A DNA stretch of 64,000 bases, from NCBI GenBank assembly GCA_964244495.1, contig CAXTIU010000008.1, positions 1 to 64,000 on the forward strand. Reading direction: 5' to 3'. The position numbers and the translations under genes are program-made. This DNA comes from RH-AL1 sp964244495. GTDB taxonomy: Bacteria > Pseudomonadota > Alphaproteobacteria > Rhizobiales > Beijerinckiaceae. Below the pieces are notes generated by a model. The model worked only from the letters and a program-made list of their open reading frames with translations, was not told where the DNA came from and did no database searches. Below, piece by piece: positions 36,001 to 44,008 of this stretch; position 1 is the stretch's first letter; every line of letters starts with the position of its first letter.

Positions 36001-36114
36001 GCGGAGCGGTTCGGCGGCCGCAAGCTGCCCCACCCGGTGCAGGTGCTGCTGGGCGCGATGAGGGGCCGGACGGCGGGCGCGGCCGACGAGCGGCTGCTGG
36101 CCTCGGTCGAGTAG
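33052..36114 (+). CDS. FAD/Fe-S D-2-hydroxyacid dehydrogenase (YdiJ-like)
   Basis: The 1020-residue protein matches E. coli YdiJ in size. Its N-terminal half is an FAD_binding_4/FAD-oxidase_C module (VRPRGGGTGTTGASLG; LGGMISTDACGQGS). A GNGACFNYD segment with MCPSWKATRERRHSPKGRA follows near 568. The CLACNACSGQCPVKV Fe-S motif is near 663 and CCG-type motifs (LLPHCTEKA near 902, PVGCCGMAG near 934) end the protein. The family oxidises D-2-hydroxyacids and passes electrons to quinones. It is divergent from the tartrate/D-malate pair. Start at 33052 with GGAGG five bases upstream. Confidence 0.92.
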   Translation: MIPALKGLSDASNQTLRFLDAVRDAGFAGAISHAAADRIVLGTDNSVYQAAPDAVLFPRTREDLSRIARTLSRDAFRAVAVRPRGGGTGTTGASLGPGVSVDLSRFMNAVLEINVEGGWARVQAGVVKDQLNALLKPHGLFFAPELAPSNRATLGGMISTDACGQGSVLYGKTSDHVLELEVVFPDGTPWSSRKLSPDELVAVQARPDVVGAAHRAVDRVQRDNAALIAERFPVLNRSLTGYDLAHIRDADGAFNLNSVICGSEGTLVLIAEAKVRVLPIPRASVLVAVRYRDFIAALRDARALMAFGPASIETVDTRVLDLARNDNIWTAVSRYFPADDAPLAGINLVEFFGDDDAAVARAAGRMTAKLDAEAGPGSPRLGYSLATGTGVQHIWEMRKRAVGLLGNGEGRARPVPFIEDCAVPPERLADFVAEFRDLLDAHGLEYGMYGHVDAGVLHVRPALDLVDPAQEPLIRELTEAVAALAARYGGLLWGEHGKGMRSEFVPEVFGPLYPCLVAIKTAFDPREHLNPGKIATTGALTRVDGLALRGQFDRAIPDGVRPHYDGVLSCNGNGACFNYDVNDPMCPSWKATRERRHSPKGRAGLIREWLRLLALAGVDPVAEAGRVRGASWWSGLLSRIRNSRDARRGAPDFAHEVKDALDGCLACNACSGQCPVKVSIPTFRAKFFELYYSRYLRPTRDYLVGGVEGAMPLLARMPGLTNRAVRSAGARAAMARVGLVDAPLLSGIDLGRALAQRGLGWADPETLAALDAGARAKSVILVQDAFTSYFETGLVLDLLDLLVGLGFRPWVAPYRANGTPLHVLGFLGAYARTVTRNAAMLDALAATGVPLVGLDPPMTLAYRAEYGHVLRERAPRVQLLQEWLAARLDDLPRYPADGEAHLLPHCTEKATALTTLAQWGAVFERFGLALRIVPVGCCGMAGNFGHEAEHFELSRTIFTDGWARQVNGGEPNLMATGFSCRAQAERFGGRKLPHPVQVLLGAMRGRTAGAADERLLASVE

Positions 36115-36128
36115 CGGCGACGCCGGGG

Positions 36129-36152
36129 CGGAGGTCGGCTCGCCGACCTCCG
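36129..36152 (+). terminator. Palindromic hairpin after the YdiJ-like gene
   Basis: Arms 36129-36139 and 36142-36152 are perfect 11-base complements. It begins 15 bases after the stop codon and could stabilise or terminate the transcript, but no T-run follows. Confidence 0.4.
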
Positions 36153-36301
36153 TCGGTGAACCTTTCGATGGCCAGCGCGCCCGTGCCGTCCGGGCGGGCG
36201 CTGGCCACGCGCGTCCGAGTGGTCCCGAAACTGCCTCGCGCGCCGGGACGCGGCAGGTCATCCAGCGTGACCCCGACGGCCACCATCGAACCGGAGCCCT
36301 C

Positions 36302-37297
36302 ATGAACCCCAAGGTTGCCTTCGTCGCGACGGGCGGAACGATCGCGTCGCTCGGGCGCGACCCGCTCGACATCGTCGACTATGCCGCGACCGGCCGGCGG
36401 TTGAACGGCGCCGACATCCTCGCGCGCGTGCCGGAGACCGCCGCCGTCGCCGACGTGATCGCGGTCAACTTCCGGGCGGTCACCAGCGCCCACATCGCCT
36501 TCCCCGAATGGAAGGAGCTGGTGCTGCTGTGCGAGCGGCTCGTGGTCGAGCATCCCGACCTCGCCGGCATCGTGATCGGGCACGGCACGGCGACGCTGGA
36601 GGAGACCGCCTACGCGCTCCACCTCACGGCGAAGGTGTCGATCCCGATCGTGCTCGTCGGCTCGCAGCGCCCACTCGGCGCCCTGTCGAGCGACGCGCCG
36701 CTCAACCTCGTCAACGCCGTCCGCACGGCGGCGAGCCCCGCCTCGCGCGGGCGCGGCGTGCTGGTCATGCTCAACGACGAGATCCAGTCCGCCCGCGAGG
36801 TCACGAAGACGGCGACCGCGCGCCTGCAGACGTTCCGCTCGCCGGACTTCGGCATCCTCGGCCACGTCGACGGGGCGGAGGTCGTGTACTACCGCAGCGC
36901 CACGCGCCGCCACGCGCCCGACACCGCCTTCGACATCCGCCGGTTCGACGCCCTGCCGCGCGTCGACATCGCCTACGCCTACGTCGGTTGCGACGGCACG
37001 GCGGTGCGGGCGTTCCTGGCCGTCGGCGCGCGGGGCATCGTGTCCGCCGGCTTCGCCCCGGCGGTGACGCCGCCGGCGGAAGCGGAGGCGCTGCGCGCCG
37101 CCGTGCGGGGCGGGGCGATCGTCGTGCAGGCGACCCGCGCCGGCAGCGGGCGCACGGCGAACTTGACGGGCCTGCGGGATGCCGGTCTCATCGCCTCGGA
37201 CAACCTGAACCCGCAGAAGAGCCGCATCCTGCTCGCCCTCGCCCTGACGCTCACCCGCGACGCGGCGCGGATCGACGGGTTCTTCCGGGAATATTGA
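36302..37297 (+). CDS. Asparaginase-family protein with altered active-site Asp
   Basis: A 331-residue type I/II asparaginase-like protein. It has ATGGTIAS (nucleophile Thr13), GHGTATLEET at 93-102 (Thr96 present), and the Lys of EVTKTAT (Lys169). The canonical motif is GTDT; here Asp is replaced by Ala97. That Asp both positions the substrate amino group and completes the Thr-Lys-Asp triad, so activity or substrate may be changed. No signal peptide. It could still be a ring or other amidohydrolase. It is followed at 27 bases by a small gene with its own ribosome-binding site. Confidence 0.85.
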   Translation: MNPKVAFVATGGTIASLGRDPLDIVDYAATGRRLNGADILARVPETAAVADVIAVNFRAVTSAHIAFPEWKELVLLCERLVVEHPDLAGIVIGHGTATLEETAYALHLTAKVSIPIVLVGSQRPLGALSSDAPLNLVNAVRTAASPASRGRGVLVMLNDEIQSAREVTKTATARLQTFRSPDFGILGHVDGAEVVYYRSATRRHAPDTAFDIRRFDALPRVDIAYAYVGCDGTAVRAFLAVGARGIVSAGFAPAVTPPAEAEALRAAVRGGAIVVQATRAGSGRTANLTGLRDAGLIASDNLNPQKSRILLALALTLTRDAARIDGFFREY

Positions 37298-37324
37298 GAG
37301 ACGCGAAACGGCGAGGGAGACGCC

Positions 37325-37570
37325 ATGAGCCGCCCCATGACCCGCGATGAAACCATCGCCTACAACGCCGGCGTGCACGCGGTGCTCGCCCTCGCCGTGC
37401 AGGCCGCCGGCGCGATCGAATCGCTCCTCGTCACCAAGCCGACACGCTACAACTTCGCGCACGGTGCCCTGCTCGCCCTGGCCGGCGAGGGCCTGGCCCT
37501 GGTGAAGGACGTGCCCGCGCTCGATGAGGTGATCGTCCGCGCGAAAGGATCGCCGCTTCCGTCGGCGTAG
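37325..37570 (+). CDS. Small hypothetical protein (81 aa)
   Basis: The product MSRPMTRDETIAYNAGVHAVLALAVQAAGAIESLLVTKPTRYNFAHGAL... is mostly helical with a hydrophobic middle but no clear membrane segment. GAGGGAG precedes the ATG. It follows the asparaginase-like gene by 27 bases, which suggests co-transcription. No family recognised. Confidence 0.65.
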   Translation: MSRPMTRDETIAYNAGVHAVLALAVQAAGAIESLLVTKPTRYNFAHGALLALAGEGLALVKDVPALDEVIVRAKGSPLPSA

Positions 37571-37631
37571 GCGCCGAGCCGGCCGTCGAAGGCGGCGCCC
37601 GGCGTCATGACGGTGCAACACGAATCATCCT

Positions 37632-39056
37632 ATGATGCAATCCATGAGTATCCTCGTCAGATCCGGGCTCGCCGCGCTTTGCGCCCTCGTGCCCGCCGCC
37701 GCCAGCGGCCAGTCGGCCACCAACATCATCGCCTTGCGCGGGCTGGCAACGGTCGCCGCGCTGCCCGGCACGCCGGAGGGCAAGGCCGCTCTGACGGCGA
37801 ACCTCGAGGTGAGCGGCGACATCCAGACGGGCACGCTCGCCCAGCCGCTCCTCCTGCCCTTCGCCGCGCAGCAGCAGCAGGCACTCCGCGACAGCTTCAT
37901 CACCGACGGCAACGCCGCCGACCTCGCCGACGGGCTGGGGACGACGCTGGCCGGCGCCTATCAGGGCAAGGCCCGATACGGCGATCCCACGACCTTCACC
38001 AGCGTGTCGCAGTCCCTCGCCGACCTGATCGGCTACACCAACAACGTCATCAAGTCGGACTCGAACGCCGGCAAGTATTTCTTCGCCAACGCGACGAGGG
38101 ACGGCAAGGCGCGTGTGTCGGAGAACGCCACGGCGATCCTCGCGGCCATCGGCGGCACCACGGACGTGTTCGGCCAAGCCTACGGGCGCCCGGCCGGCAG
38201 CCAGGGCGCCGACGCCTACGGCAACTCCCGCCCGTTCCAGACCGCGGCGCGCTTCCTCGCGTACCGGGCCGACGATTACTTCGGCCACCCTTCCGACAGC
38301 CTCGACTGGCTGCGCGGACCCAACCAGAACCTGATGGACAGCCCCGCCTATCCCAGCGGCCACACGACCTACGGCTACACGGAGGCGGTTCTGCTCGCCG
38401 TGCTGGTGCCGGAGCGCTACCAGCAGATGGTGGCGCGCGCCGCCGAGTACGGCAACGACCGGGTCATCGTCGGCGCGCACTACGCGATGGACATCATCGG
38501 CGGCAGGGCCACGGCGCTCCACGCCCTCGCGCACCTCCTCGCCAACGATTCCAACTACGTGGGGCAGATCCGCAGGAACCCCGCCGTGCTCAACCAGGCG
38601 AGCGGTCCCGCCGACAAGTCCGTCGCCATCACCGACTACCCGGCGGCGGTGGCGGCGGCGCGGAGCGACCTCGACGCCTTCCTCAAGGACGCCTGCGGCG
38701 GGGCGATCGCCGCCTGCGCCGCCGCCGACACCGGCCGGTTCCGCAACCCCGTCGCCAACGAGGCCCTGGTGAAGGCCACCCAGACCTACGGCCTGCCGGC
38801 CGTGCACCCGAACACGGCCGCCGCGGCGGAGGATGTCGGCACACTCGCGCCCGAAGCCGGCACCCTGCTCACGGTGGCCTTCCCATCCATGTCCCTGGCG
38901 GAGGCGGACGCCATCCTGACGGAGACCGAAGGGCCGGGCGGCGGCTTCCTGGACGACGGCTCCCCGTTCGGCATCTATTCCCGGATCGACCTTTACGCGG
39001 CGGCGGGTAAGGCGGCGGCGTTCGTCGCCGGACGGCAGGCCCGGTCGGCGCGCTGA
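37632..39056 (+). CDS. Secreted PAP2-superfamily phosphatase
   Basis: The 474-residue protein has a signal peptide (LAALCALVPAAASGQ) and the PAP2 catalytic motifs: SPAYPSGHTTYGY near residue 237 and YGNDRVIVGAHYAMDIIGG near 273. These are the second and third phosphatase signatures of class A acid phosphatase/vanadium haloperoxidase-like PAP2 proteins. It is larger than simple acid phosphatases, with an extended C-terminal region. The ATG at 37632 is followed by two more in-frame ATGs without a strong ribosome site. Convergent with the DHA2 transporter. Confidence 0.85.
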   Translation: MMQSMSILVRSGLAALCALVPAAASGQSATNIIALRGLATVAALPGTPEGKAALTANLEVSGDIQTGTLAQPLLLPFAAQQQQALRDSFITDGNAADLADGLGTTLAGAYQGKARYGDPTTFTSVSQSLADLIGYTNNVIKSDSNAGKYFFANATRDGKARVSENATAILAAIGGTTDVFGQAYGRPAGSQGADAYGNSRPFQTAARFLAYRADDYFGHPSDSLDWLRGPNQNLMDSPAYPSGHTTYGYTEAVLLAVLVPERYQQMVARAAEYGNDRVIVGAHYAMDIIGGRATALHALAHLLANDSNYVGQIRRNPAVLNQASGPADKSVAITDYPAAVAAARSDLDAFLKDACGGAIAACAAADTGRFRNPVANEALVKATQTYGLPAVHPNTAAAAEDVGTLAPEAGTLLTVAFPSMSLAEADAILTETEGPGGGFLDDGSPFGIYSRIDLYAAAGKAAAFVAGRQARSAR

Positions 39057-39065
39057 CCGTTCCCT

Positions 39066-40673
39066 TCACTCGACGGCGAGCTCGCGCGGGCGGTCGGTGA
39101 TCGCGACGCGCGGCACCAGCAGCGCGAAGAGCAGCGTCAGCGCCGCGATGGCGAAGACGGCCCAGAAGGTGCCGTGCAGCGCGTGCTGCAGCGTGATCCG
39201 GATGCCCTCGCCCGAGGCGCCGAGGCTGCGGGGATCGTCGAGCAGGCGGCGAAGCTGGTCGGAGCTGACGACCGCGTCGCGGCCGGGATGGGCGAGGTGG
39301 CCGTTGAGCACCGCGCCGAGCACGGTGGCGCCGAGCGTCGAGCCGAGGTTGCGCGCGAAGATGTTCGAGGCGGTCGCCGCGCCGCGCTGCGCCCAGGCCA
39401 CGCAGTCCTGGATGATGACGATGGCGGTGGACGACAGGAACCCCATGCCGAGGCCGACCACGATCGAGCCGCCGGCCGCCACGGCGGGCGACGTTCCCTT
39501 GCCCAGCGCGACGAAGGCGGCGGCGCCGAGCGGCAGCAGCGCGGCGCCGAGCAGCAGGGTCGGCCGCAGGCCGAAACGCACGAAATTGCGCGCGGCGGTC
39601 GTCGCCCCGATCGGCCAGCCGAGCACCATGAGGGTCAGCGTGAAGCCGGCGACGAGCGGCGTCTGCCGCAGCACGCCCTGGACGTACATCGGCAGGAAGG
39701 CGGTGAGCCCGATGATCGTCATGCCCGACAGCAGCGTCGCCGCGTTGGCGGTGGCGATCGGCCGCTTCGCCCACAGCGCGAAGTCGAGCATCGGGTCGGC
39801 GGCGCGGCGCTCCTGCAGCACGAACAGCACGGCGGCGACGGCGAAGGCCAGGGCGGGCGCGAGCGCGGCGGAGGCCGTGCCGCCGGACAGCGTCAGGGCC
39901 ACCATCAGCGAGGCGATCGCCACGGTGAAGAGCGTCGCGCCGATGGCGTCGATCCGGCGCGGGCGCGACTCGACGCGCTCGTGCAGGAACAGCACGAACA
40001 GGGTCGCGGCGAGCGCGCCGACCGGCAGGTTGATCCAGAAGATCCAGGACCAGCCGAGGTGCCCGACGATGAGGCCGCCGGCGAGCGGCCCGACGACCGA
40101 CGAGATGCCCCACACGCTCGCGAGATAGCCCTGGATGCGGCCGCGCTCGCGGGCGGGGTAAAGGTCGCCGACGACCGTCAGGCAGACCGGCTGGATGGCG
40201 CCCGCGCCCACCCCCTGCACGAGCCGGAACAGGATCAGCGAGGGCATCGACCAGGCGAAGCCGCAGAGCAGCGAGCCGACGAGGAACACCGCGATGCCGA
40301 ACAGCAGCACCGGCCGCCGGCCGTACAGGTCGGACAGCTTGCCGAACATGACGGTCGTGGCGGTCTGGGTCAGCAGGAAGGCGGCGAACACCCAGGCGTA
40401 AAGGTGGAGGTCGCCGAGCCGCCCTGCGATCTGCGGCATGGCGGTGGAGACGATGGTGGCCTCGATCGCGATCATGAACAACGCCGCCATGACCGCCGCC
40501 AGGACCAGCGAGCGGCGCGTGCCGGCCGGGGCCGGGCCAGCCGCGCCAGCGCCCGGGGCGGGAACCTCCGCGAGGGTCGCCTCGGTGACGATCGTCTCGA
40601 CGGCTTGCGTCTCGGCGGCTTGCGTCTCGGTGGGGACCGTTTCGGTGGCGGGTGTGCTGGATATGACGGGCAT
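39066..40673 (-). CDS. DHA2-family MFS drug-efflux transporter (EmrB/QacA-like)
   Basis: The 535-residue transporter has 14 hydrophobic segments, motif A GKLSDLYGRRPVLL near 110 and motif C-like GPLAGGLIVGHLGW near 190. These place it among proton-driven multidrug exporters. An unusual 50-residue acidic N-terminus contains repeats such as TETQAAETQAVETIV, encoded by near-identical 15-base units. Start at 40673. No TetR regulator is adjacent; the 124-base divergent gap leads to the pncC-type gene. Confidence 0.85.
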   Translation of the reverse strand: MPVISSTPATETVPTETQAAETQAVETIVTEATLAEVPAPGAGAAGPAPAGTRRSLVLAAVMAALFMIAIEATIVSTAMPQIAGRLGDLHLYAWVFAAFLLTQTATTVMFGKLSDLYGRRPVLLFGIAVFLVGSLLCGFAWSMPSLILFRLVQGVGAGAIQPVCLTVVGDLYPARERGRIQGYLASVWGISSVVGPLAGGLIVGHLGWSWIFWINLPVGALAATLFVLFLHERVESRPRRIDAIGATLFTVAIASLMVALTLSGGTASAALAPALAFAVAAVLFVLQERRAADPMLDFALWAKRPIATANAATLLSGMTIIGLTAFLPMYVQGVLRQTPLVAGFTLTLMVLGWPIGATTAARNFVRFGLRPTLLLGAALLPLGAAAFVALGKGTSPAVAAGGSIVVGLGMGFLSSTAIVIIQDCVAWAQRGAATASNIFARNLGSTLGATVLGAVLNGHLAHPGRDAVVSSDQLRRLLDDPRSLGASGEGIRITLQHALHGTFWAVFAIAALTLLFALLVPRVAITDRPRELAVE

Positions 40674-40797
40674 GGGATACGGTCTACAGTCTCCGTCCGG
40701 CCGAGACCAGAGCGCCGTGAACGCGGGTGGGTTGCGGAGCGGGCTTGGCCGTCCCCGAGGGTTCCAGACCCGACACACCGCGCCGATGGAGGACACG

Positions 40798-41280
40798 ATG
40801 CAGGACCTGCTGTCACGGACCGATGCCCTCGGCGCGCTGCTGGTCGCGCGCAAGCAAACCGTGGCGGTGGCGGAATCCTCCGCCGGCGGCCTGGCGTCGG
40901 CCGCGCTCCTCGCCCGGCCGGGCGCCAGCGCCTACTTCCTCGGTGGCGGCGTGATCTACACCGGCGCGGCCCGCTCGGCGCTGCTCGCCGTCACGGGGGC
41001 GGACATGGCGGGGCTGCGGCCGGCCTCGGAACCCTACGCCCTGCTGCTCGCCCGCACGGTGCGCGATCGCCTCGGCGCGACCTGGGGCTTGGCGGAGACC
41101 GGCGCGGCCGGCCCGGACGGCAACCGCTACGGCGACCCCGCCGGCCACACCTGCGTCGCGGTGGTCGGCCCGGTCGAGCGGACCGCCACGGTGGCGACCG
41201 GGCACGCGGATCGCGCCGCCAACATGCGCGCCTTCGCGGCGGCGCTGCTCGACCTGCTGGGCGACGCGCTGCGGTCCTAG
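40798..41280 (+). CDS. CinA C-terminal domain protein (nicotinamide-nucleotide amidohydrolase, PncC-like)
   Basis: The 160-residue protein corresponds to the CinA C-terminal domain. VAVAESSAGGLASAALL near residue 22 and GLAETGAAGPDGNRYGDPAGHTCVAV near 100 are the conserved motifs. PncC-type proteins deamidate nicotinamide mononucleotide in NAD recycling. Length fits a stand-alone domain. Start at the second ATG (40798) with GGAGG five bases upstream; an earlier ATG at 40786 is possible. Confidence 0.88.
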   Translation: MQDLLSRTDALGALLVARKQTVAVAESSAGGLASAALLARPGASAYFLGGGVIYTGAARSALLAVTGADMAGLRPASEPYALLLARTVRDRLGATWGLAETGAAGPDGNRYGDPAGHTCVAVVGPVERTATVATGHADRAANMRAFAAALLDLLGDALRS

Positions 41281-41287
41281 GTCTTTC

Positions 41288-41749
41288 TCATGAGCGCGCC
41301 GCCTTCACGTCGGCGGCGCTCACCGCGTCGCCGTAGCCGTTGCCGAAATGCGTCCGGACGTAGTTGACAACCACCGCCACCTGCTCGTCGCTCATGCGCC
41401 GCCCCACCGCCGGCATGCCGCGCAGCCCTTGCACGACCACGAGGATGGGATAGCCGGCCGCCGCCAGCTTGCCGTTGTTCGCGAGCGAGGGGTAGGCGCC
41501 CGCACCGACGGCGCCCCGGCCGTCCGCCATGTGGCAGCCCCCGCACACGTTGGCGTAGAGGCTTTCGCCCGTGCGCTCGGCGAAGACGCGGCCCGGACTG
41601 AGCGTGCCTTCGGCCGACGGCGGCGCGGCCTGCTCGTCGCCGAAGGCCGCGACGAGGAGCGTGGACGCCAAGATGGACGCCGAAGCGGCGGCGGCGAGCG
41701 CTGTGAACCGGGCGCGAGTGGCCGTGGGGACGCGGGGAAACGCGATCAT
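41288..41749 (-). CDS. Periplasmic c-type cytochrome
   Basis: The 153-residue protein has an N-terminal hydrophobic segment (about residues 15-36) and a single haem motif CGGCH (about residues 69-73), with MPAVGRRMSDEQVAVVVNYVR near 115 providing the probable axial Met. It is a class I cytochrome c domain exported by Sec. It lies downstream of the amine-oxidase gene on the same strand, 237 bases away, and convergent with the pncC-like gene. An electron-acceptor role for the oxidase is likely. Confidence 0.88.
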   Translation of the reverse strand: MIAFPRVPTATRARFTALAAAASASILASTLLVAAFGDEQAAPPSAEGTLSPGRVFAERTGESLYANVCGGCHMADGRGAVGAGAYPSLANNGKLAAAGYPILVVVQGLRGMPAVGRRMSDEQVAVVVNYVRTHFGNGYGDAVSAADVKAARS

Positions 41750-41986
41750 GGCCCACCATAGCACCGGATCGCATCGTGGACGCGGTGCGACACCTTCGGT
41801 GCGATACCGGCCTACGTTTGCCGCCGTATCGGGTCGGGCGTAAGCTATCGTTACCTTGTTTCTCCCGAGCTGCTTCGATCGAGACGGCCGCGATCCTTGA
41901 ATCCTGACGCATGACGCAGCTGACGCGAGAATGTGTGCGCCCGCACGAAACGGAACGGGGCCGCGTCCATGATGGGGTCCGACACC

Positions 41987-43576
41987 CTAGCTCCCGACCA
42001 CGCGCGCGTGCAGCCGGCCGATCGCGTCGAGCGCCGACAGGATCGCGCCTTCCTGCCACGCCGGCAGGTAGGAGGCGTGTTCGCCGGCGAGCACCACGCG
42101 CCCGTCGATCGCGCACAGGTTCGCGTAGTGCTCGGCGCGCGCGCCCTCCGACCAGGCGGCGGCGCAGCCGAGCGTGAACGGCACCCGGTGCCACGCGATC
42201 GCGACGCCGTTGTCGAACGCCTCGCGATACTGCGGGTGGATGGCGGCGCCGAGCGCGACGGCGCGCGCCACCCGCTCGGCCGGCGGCATGGCGGCGAACT
42301 CGTAGGAGTTCGCGCCCTCGAACAGGTAGGCGCCGAGCAGCACGCCGGGTCCGCCGGCGTTGAAGCCGTGGTTGGGATAGGCGATCTGGCCGATCGGCAG
42401 GTCGGTGTAGCTGATGCCGCCGTAGATCGCCTCGTCCTCCTCCCAGAAGCGGCGCTTGAACTGCAGGCCGACCTTCAGCGAGGACAGGTAGGGCACGGCG
42501 TCGATGGCCGCCTTCATCGCCGGACCGACGTCGAGGGGGATCTGGTTGAGGATCGAGAGGGGGATCGTGCACACGCACCAGTCCGCCTTCGCCCGGCGTT
42601 CCGGGGCGTCGCCGGCGTCCCGGTAGGTGACGCTCACGCCGGACGCGTCCTGCCGGATCGCCGTCACCTTGGCGTCGTAGCGGATCAGCGGCCCGAGCGC
42701 GCGGCCGAAGGCACGGCCGATCGCGTCCATGCCGCCGACCGGCTGGAACAGGGTCGTCTGGAAGTCGAGCTCGGCGAAGTTGCGGAGGTAGCGCCAAAGC
42801 CGGGCGTTGAGGACATCCGACAGGCCGACGGGGGTGCTGGGCGCCGGCACGGCGCTCAAACCCCCGCCGGGCGGCTTGGCGAAGCCGCGCACGTCGGAAG
42901 CGAGCAGGCTCTCGCGATAGGAATAGGTCGCGTCCAGCGCGCCCCAGTCCCGCAGGGCTTCGAGCAGGATCGCCTTGTCCTGGCCGGTGACGACGTCGTC
43001 GAGCCGGCCGGCGTTCGTCGCCTTGGCCAGCAGGTCCGCCACGTGGCCCCGCACATCCGCCTGGACCTCGCGGATCGGCTGCGGCTTGCCCCCGAAAGCC
43101 TTCGTGTTGTGGAGGAGCGCGTTGTGGTTGAGCTGGATGAAAGGCTCCAGCGCGACGCCCAGGCGCTTGCAGTAGTCCAGCACGGCGCGGTGGTGGTAGG
43201 GGATGCGCCACGGGCCCGGATTGAAGTACAATCCGGGCGCGAAGGCGCAGGACTGCCGGGCGCCGCCGAGCTCGGTGTAGCCGTCGCCGCCGCGCAGCGT
43301 CCAGTTCCGCCCGCCGGGCCGGGCGTTGTACTCCAATACGGTGACGGCGTAGCCGGCGTCGCGCAGTTCGAGCGCCGCCGTCATCCCGGCGAGCCCGGCC
43401 CCCAGCACCAGCACGCTCGTGCCCTTGGGATCGCCGGCGAGCTTGATCGGCCCGCGATAGTCGGACGCCGCCGCGAAGCCGAGGCTCGTCATGGCCTGGA
43501 GCATGGCCGCGCCGCCGGCGGTCGTGCCGATCAGCGCGAGGAGGTCGCGCCGGGTTGCCGTTCCGCCTTCGGGCAT
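41987..43576 (-). CDS. Flavin amine/amino-acid oxidase-like protein, Tat-exported
   Basis: The 529-residue protein begins with a twin-arginine signal (TATRRDLLALIG) and then an FAD Rossmann motif VLVLGAGLAGMTAALELRDAGY near residue 56, with RPGGRNWTL following. GPWRIPYHHRAVLDYCKRLGV near 120 contains the Arg that in L-amino-acid oxidases binds the substrate carboxylate. HASYLPAWQEGAILSALDA near the end is the FAD-binding C-terminal motif. Export and the nearby cytochrome c suggest a dehydrogenase that passes electrons to the cytochrome, as in NicA2-type systems, rather than an oxygen-using oxidase. Substrate unknown. Confidence 0.88.
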   Translation of the reverse strand: MPEGGTATRRDLLALIGTTAGGAAMLQAMTSLGFAAASDYRGPIKLAGDPKGTSVLVLGAGLAGMTAALELRDAGYAVTVLEYNARPGGRNWTLRGGDGYTELGGARQSCAFAPGLYFNPGPWRIPYHHRAVLDYCKRLGVALEPFIQLNHNALLHNTKAFGGKPQPIREVQADVRGHVADLLAKATNAGRLDDVVTGQDKAILLEALRDWGALDATYSYRESLLASDVRGFAKPPGGGLSAVPAPSTPVGLSDVLNARLWRYLRNFAELDFQTTLFQPVGGMDAIGRAFGRALGPLIRYDAKVTAIRQDASGVSVTYRDAGDAPERRAKADWCVCTIPLSILNQIPLDVGPAMKAAIDAVPYLSSLKVGLQFKRRFWEEDEAIYGGISYTDLPIGQIAYPNHGFNAGGPGVLLGAYLFEGANSYEFAAMPPAERVARAVALGAAIHPQYREAFDNGVAIAWHRVPFTLGCAAAWSEGARAEHYANLCAIDGRVVLAGEHASYLPAWQEGAILSALDAIGRLHARVVGS

Positions 43577-44008
43577 GACGTCCTCCGCCGACCGACCTTC
43601 GTCATAGCCGAGACGACCCTCTTGCCAACGTGCCGGGACGCCGCAGCGCGCGGCGTCGACGCATCGCCGGGGACCATGGGCGGCGGTGTCGGCCGGACCG
43701 GACGGCGGGCTATCCGGCGCGCTCTGGCATGTCGCCTGCGAGCGCGGGTGATCAGGGCGGCTCTGGAGCGCGCCGGATACCTATACCGTGAGGTCGAATC
43801 GTTAAAGGCAGGTTAACCACGGGACGACGGGGCGCGGGGCGATCGCCGTCGCCGCGCCGCCGGGGGCGTCGGCAAGGCGCGCCTTGAATTCATTCGGCGT
43901 TCACGGCGACAGGTGCTTTGATGATCGTGGAAGCCGTCCGCTCCAGCGGAAGCTAGACGATCGAAGCGGGCCGGTGATCCGCTTCGATGACCGACAAGGA
44001 CCCCTTTA
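43577..44008. other. Intergenic leader, 432 bases, with a hairpin near the 3' end
   Basis: Contains the divergent promoter region of the amine-oxidase gene and the 5' leader of the YXWGXW gene. No ORF is convincing. The most evident structure is the perfect 10-base stem at 43960-43988, listed separately. Confidence 0.4.
43960..43988 (+). promoter_or_regulatory. Leader hairpin just upstream of the YXWGXW gene
   Basis: Arms 43960-43969 (ATCGAAGCGG) and 43979-43988 pair perfectly around a nine-base loop. The stem ends seven bases before the AAGGA ribosome site (43996-44000) of the gene at 44009. This position suits translational control or transcript stabilisation; the role is inferred. Confidence 0.4.

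Noticed and set aside
32949..36305. An 1118-residue plus-strand frame over the YdiJ-like gene
   Set aside because: Alternative frame with Arg/Pro-rich composition; the YdiJ-like frame has intact motifs throughout.
41933..43816. Long plus-strand frame of 627 residues opposite the amine-oxidase gene
   Set aside because: Antisense shadow; the minus-strand protein has Tat, FAD and oxidase motifs.
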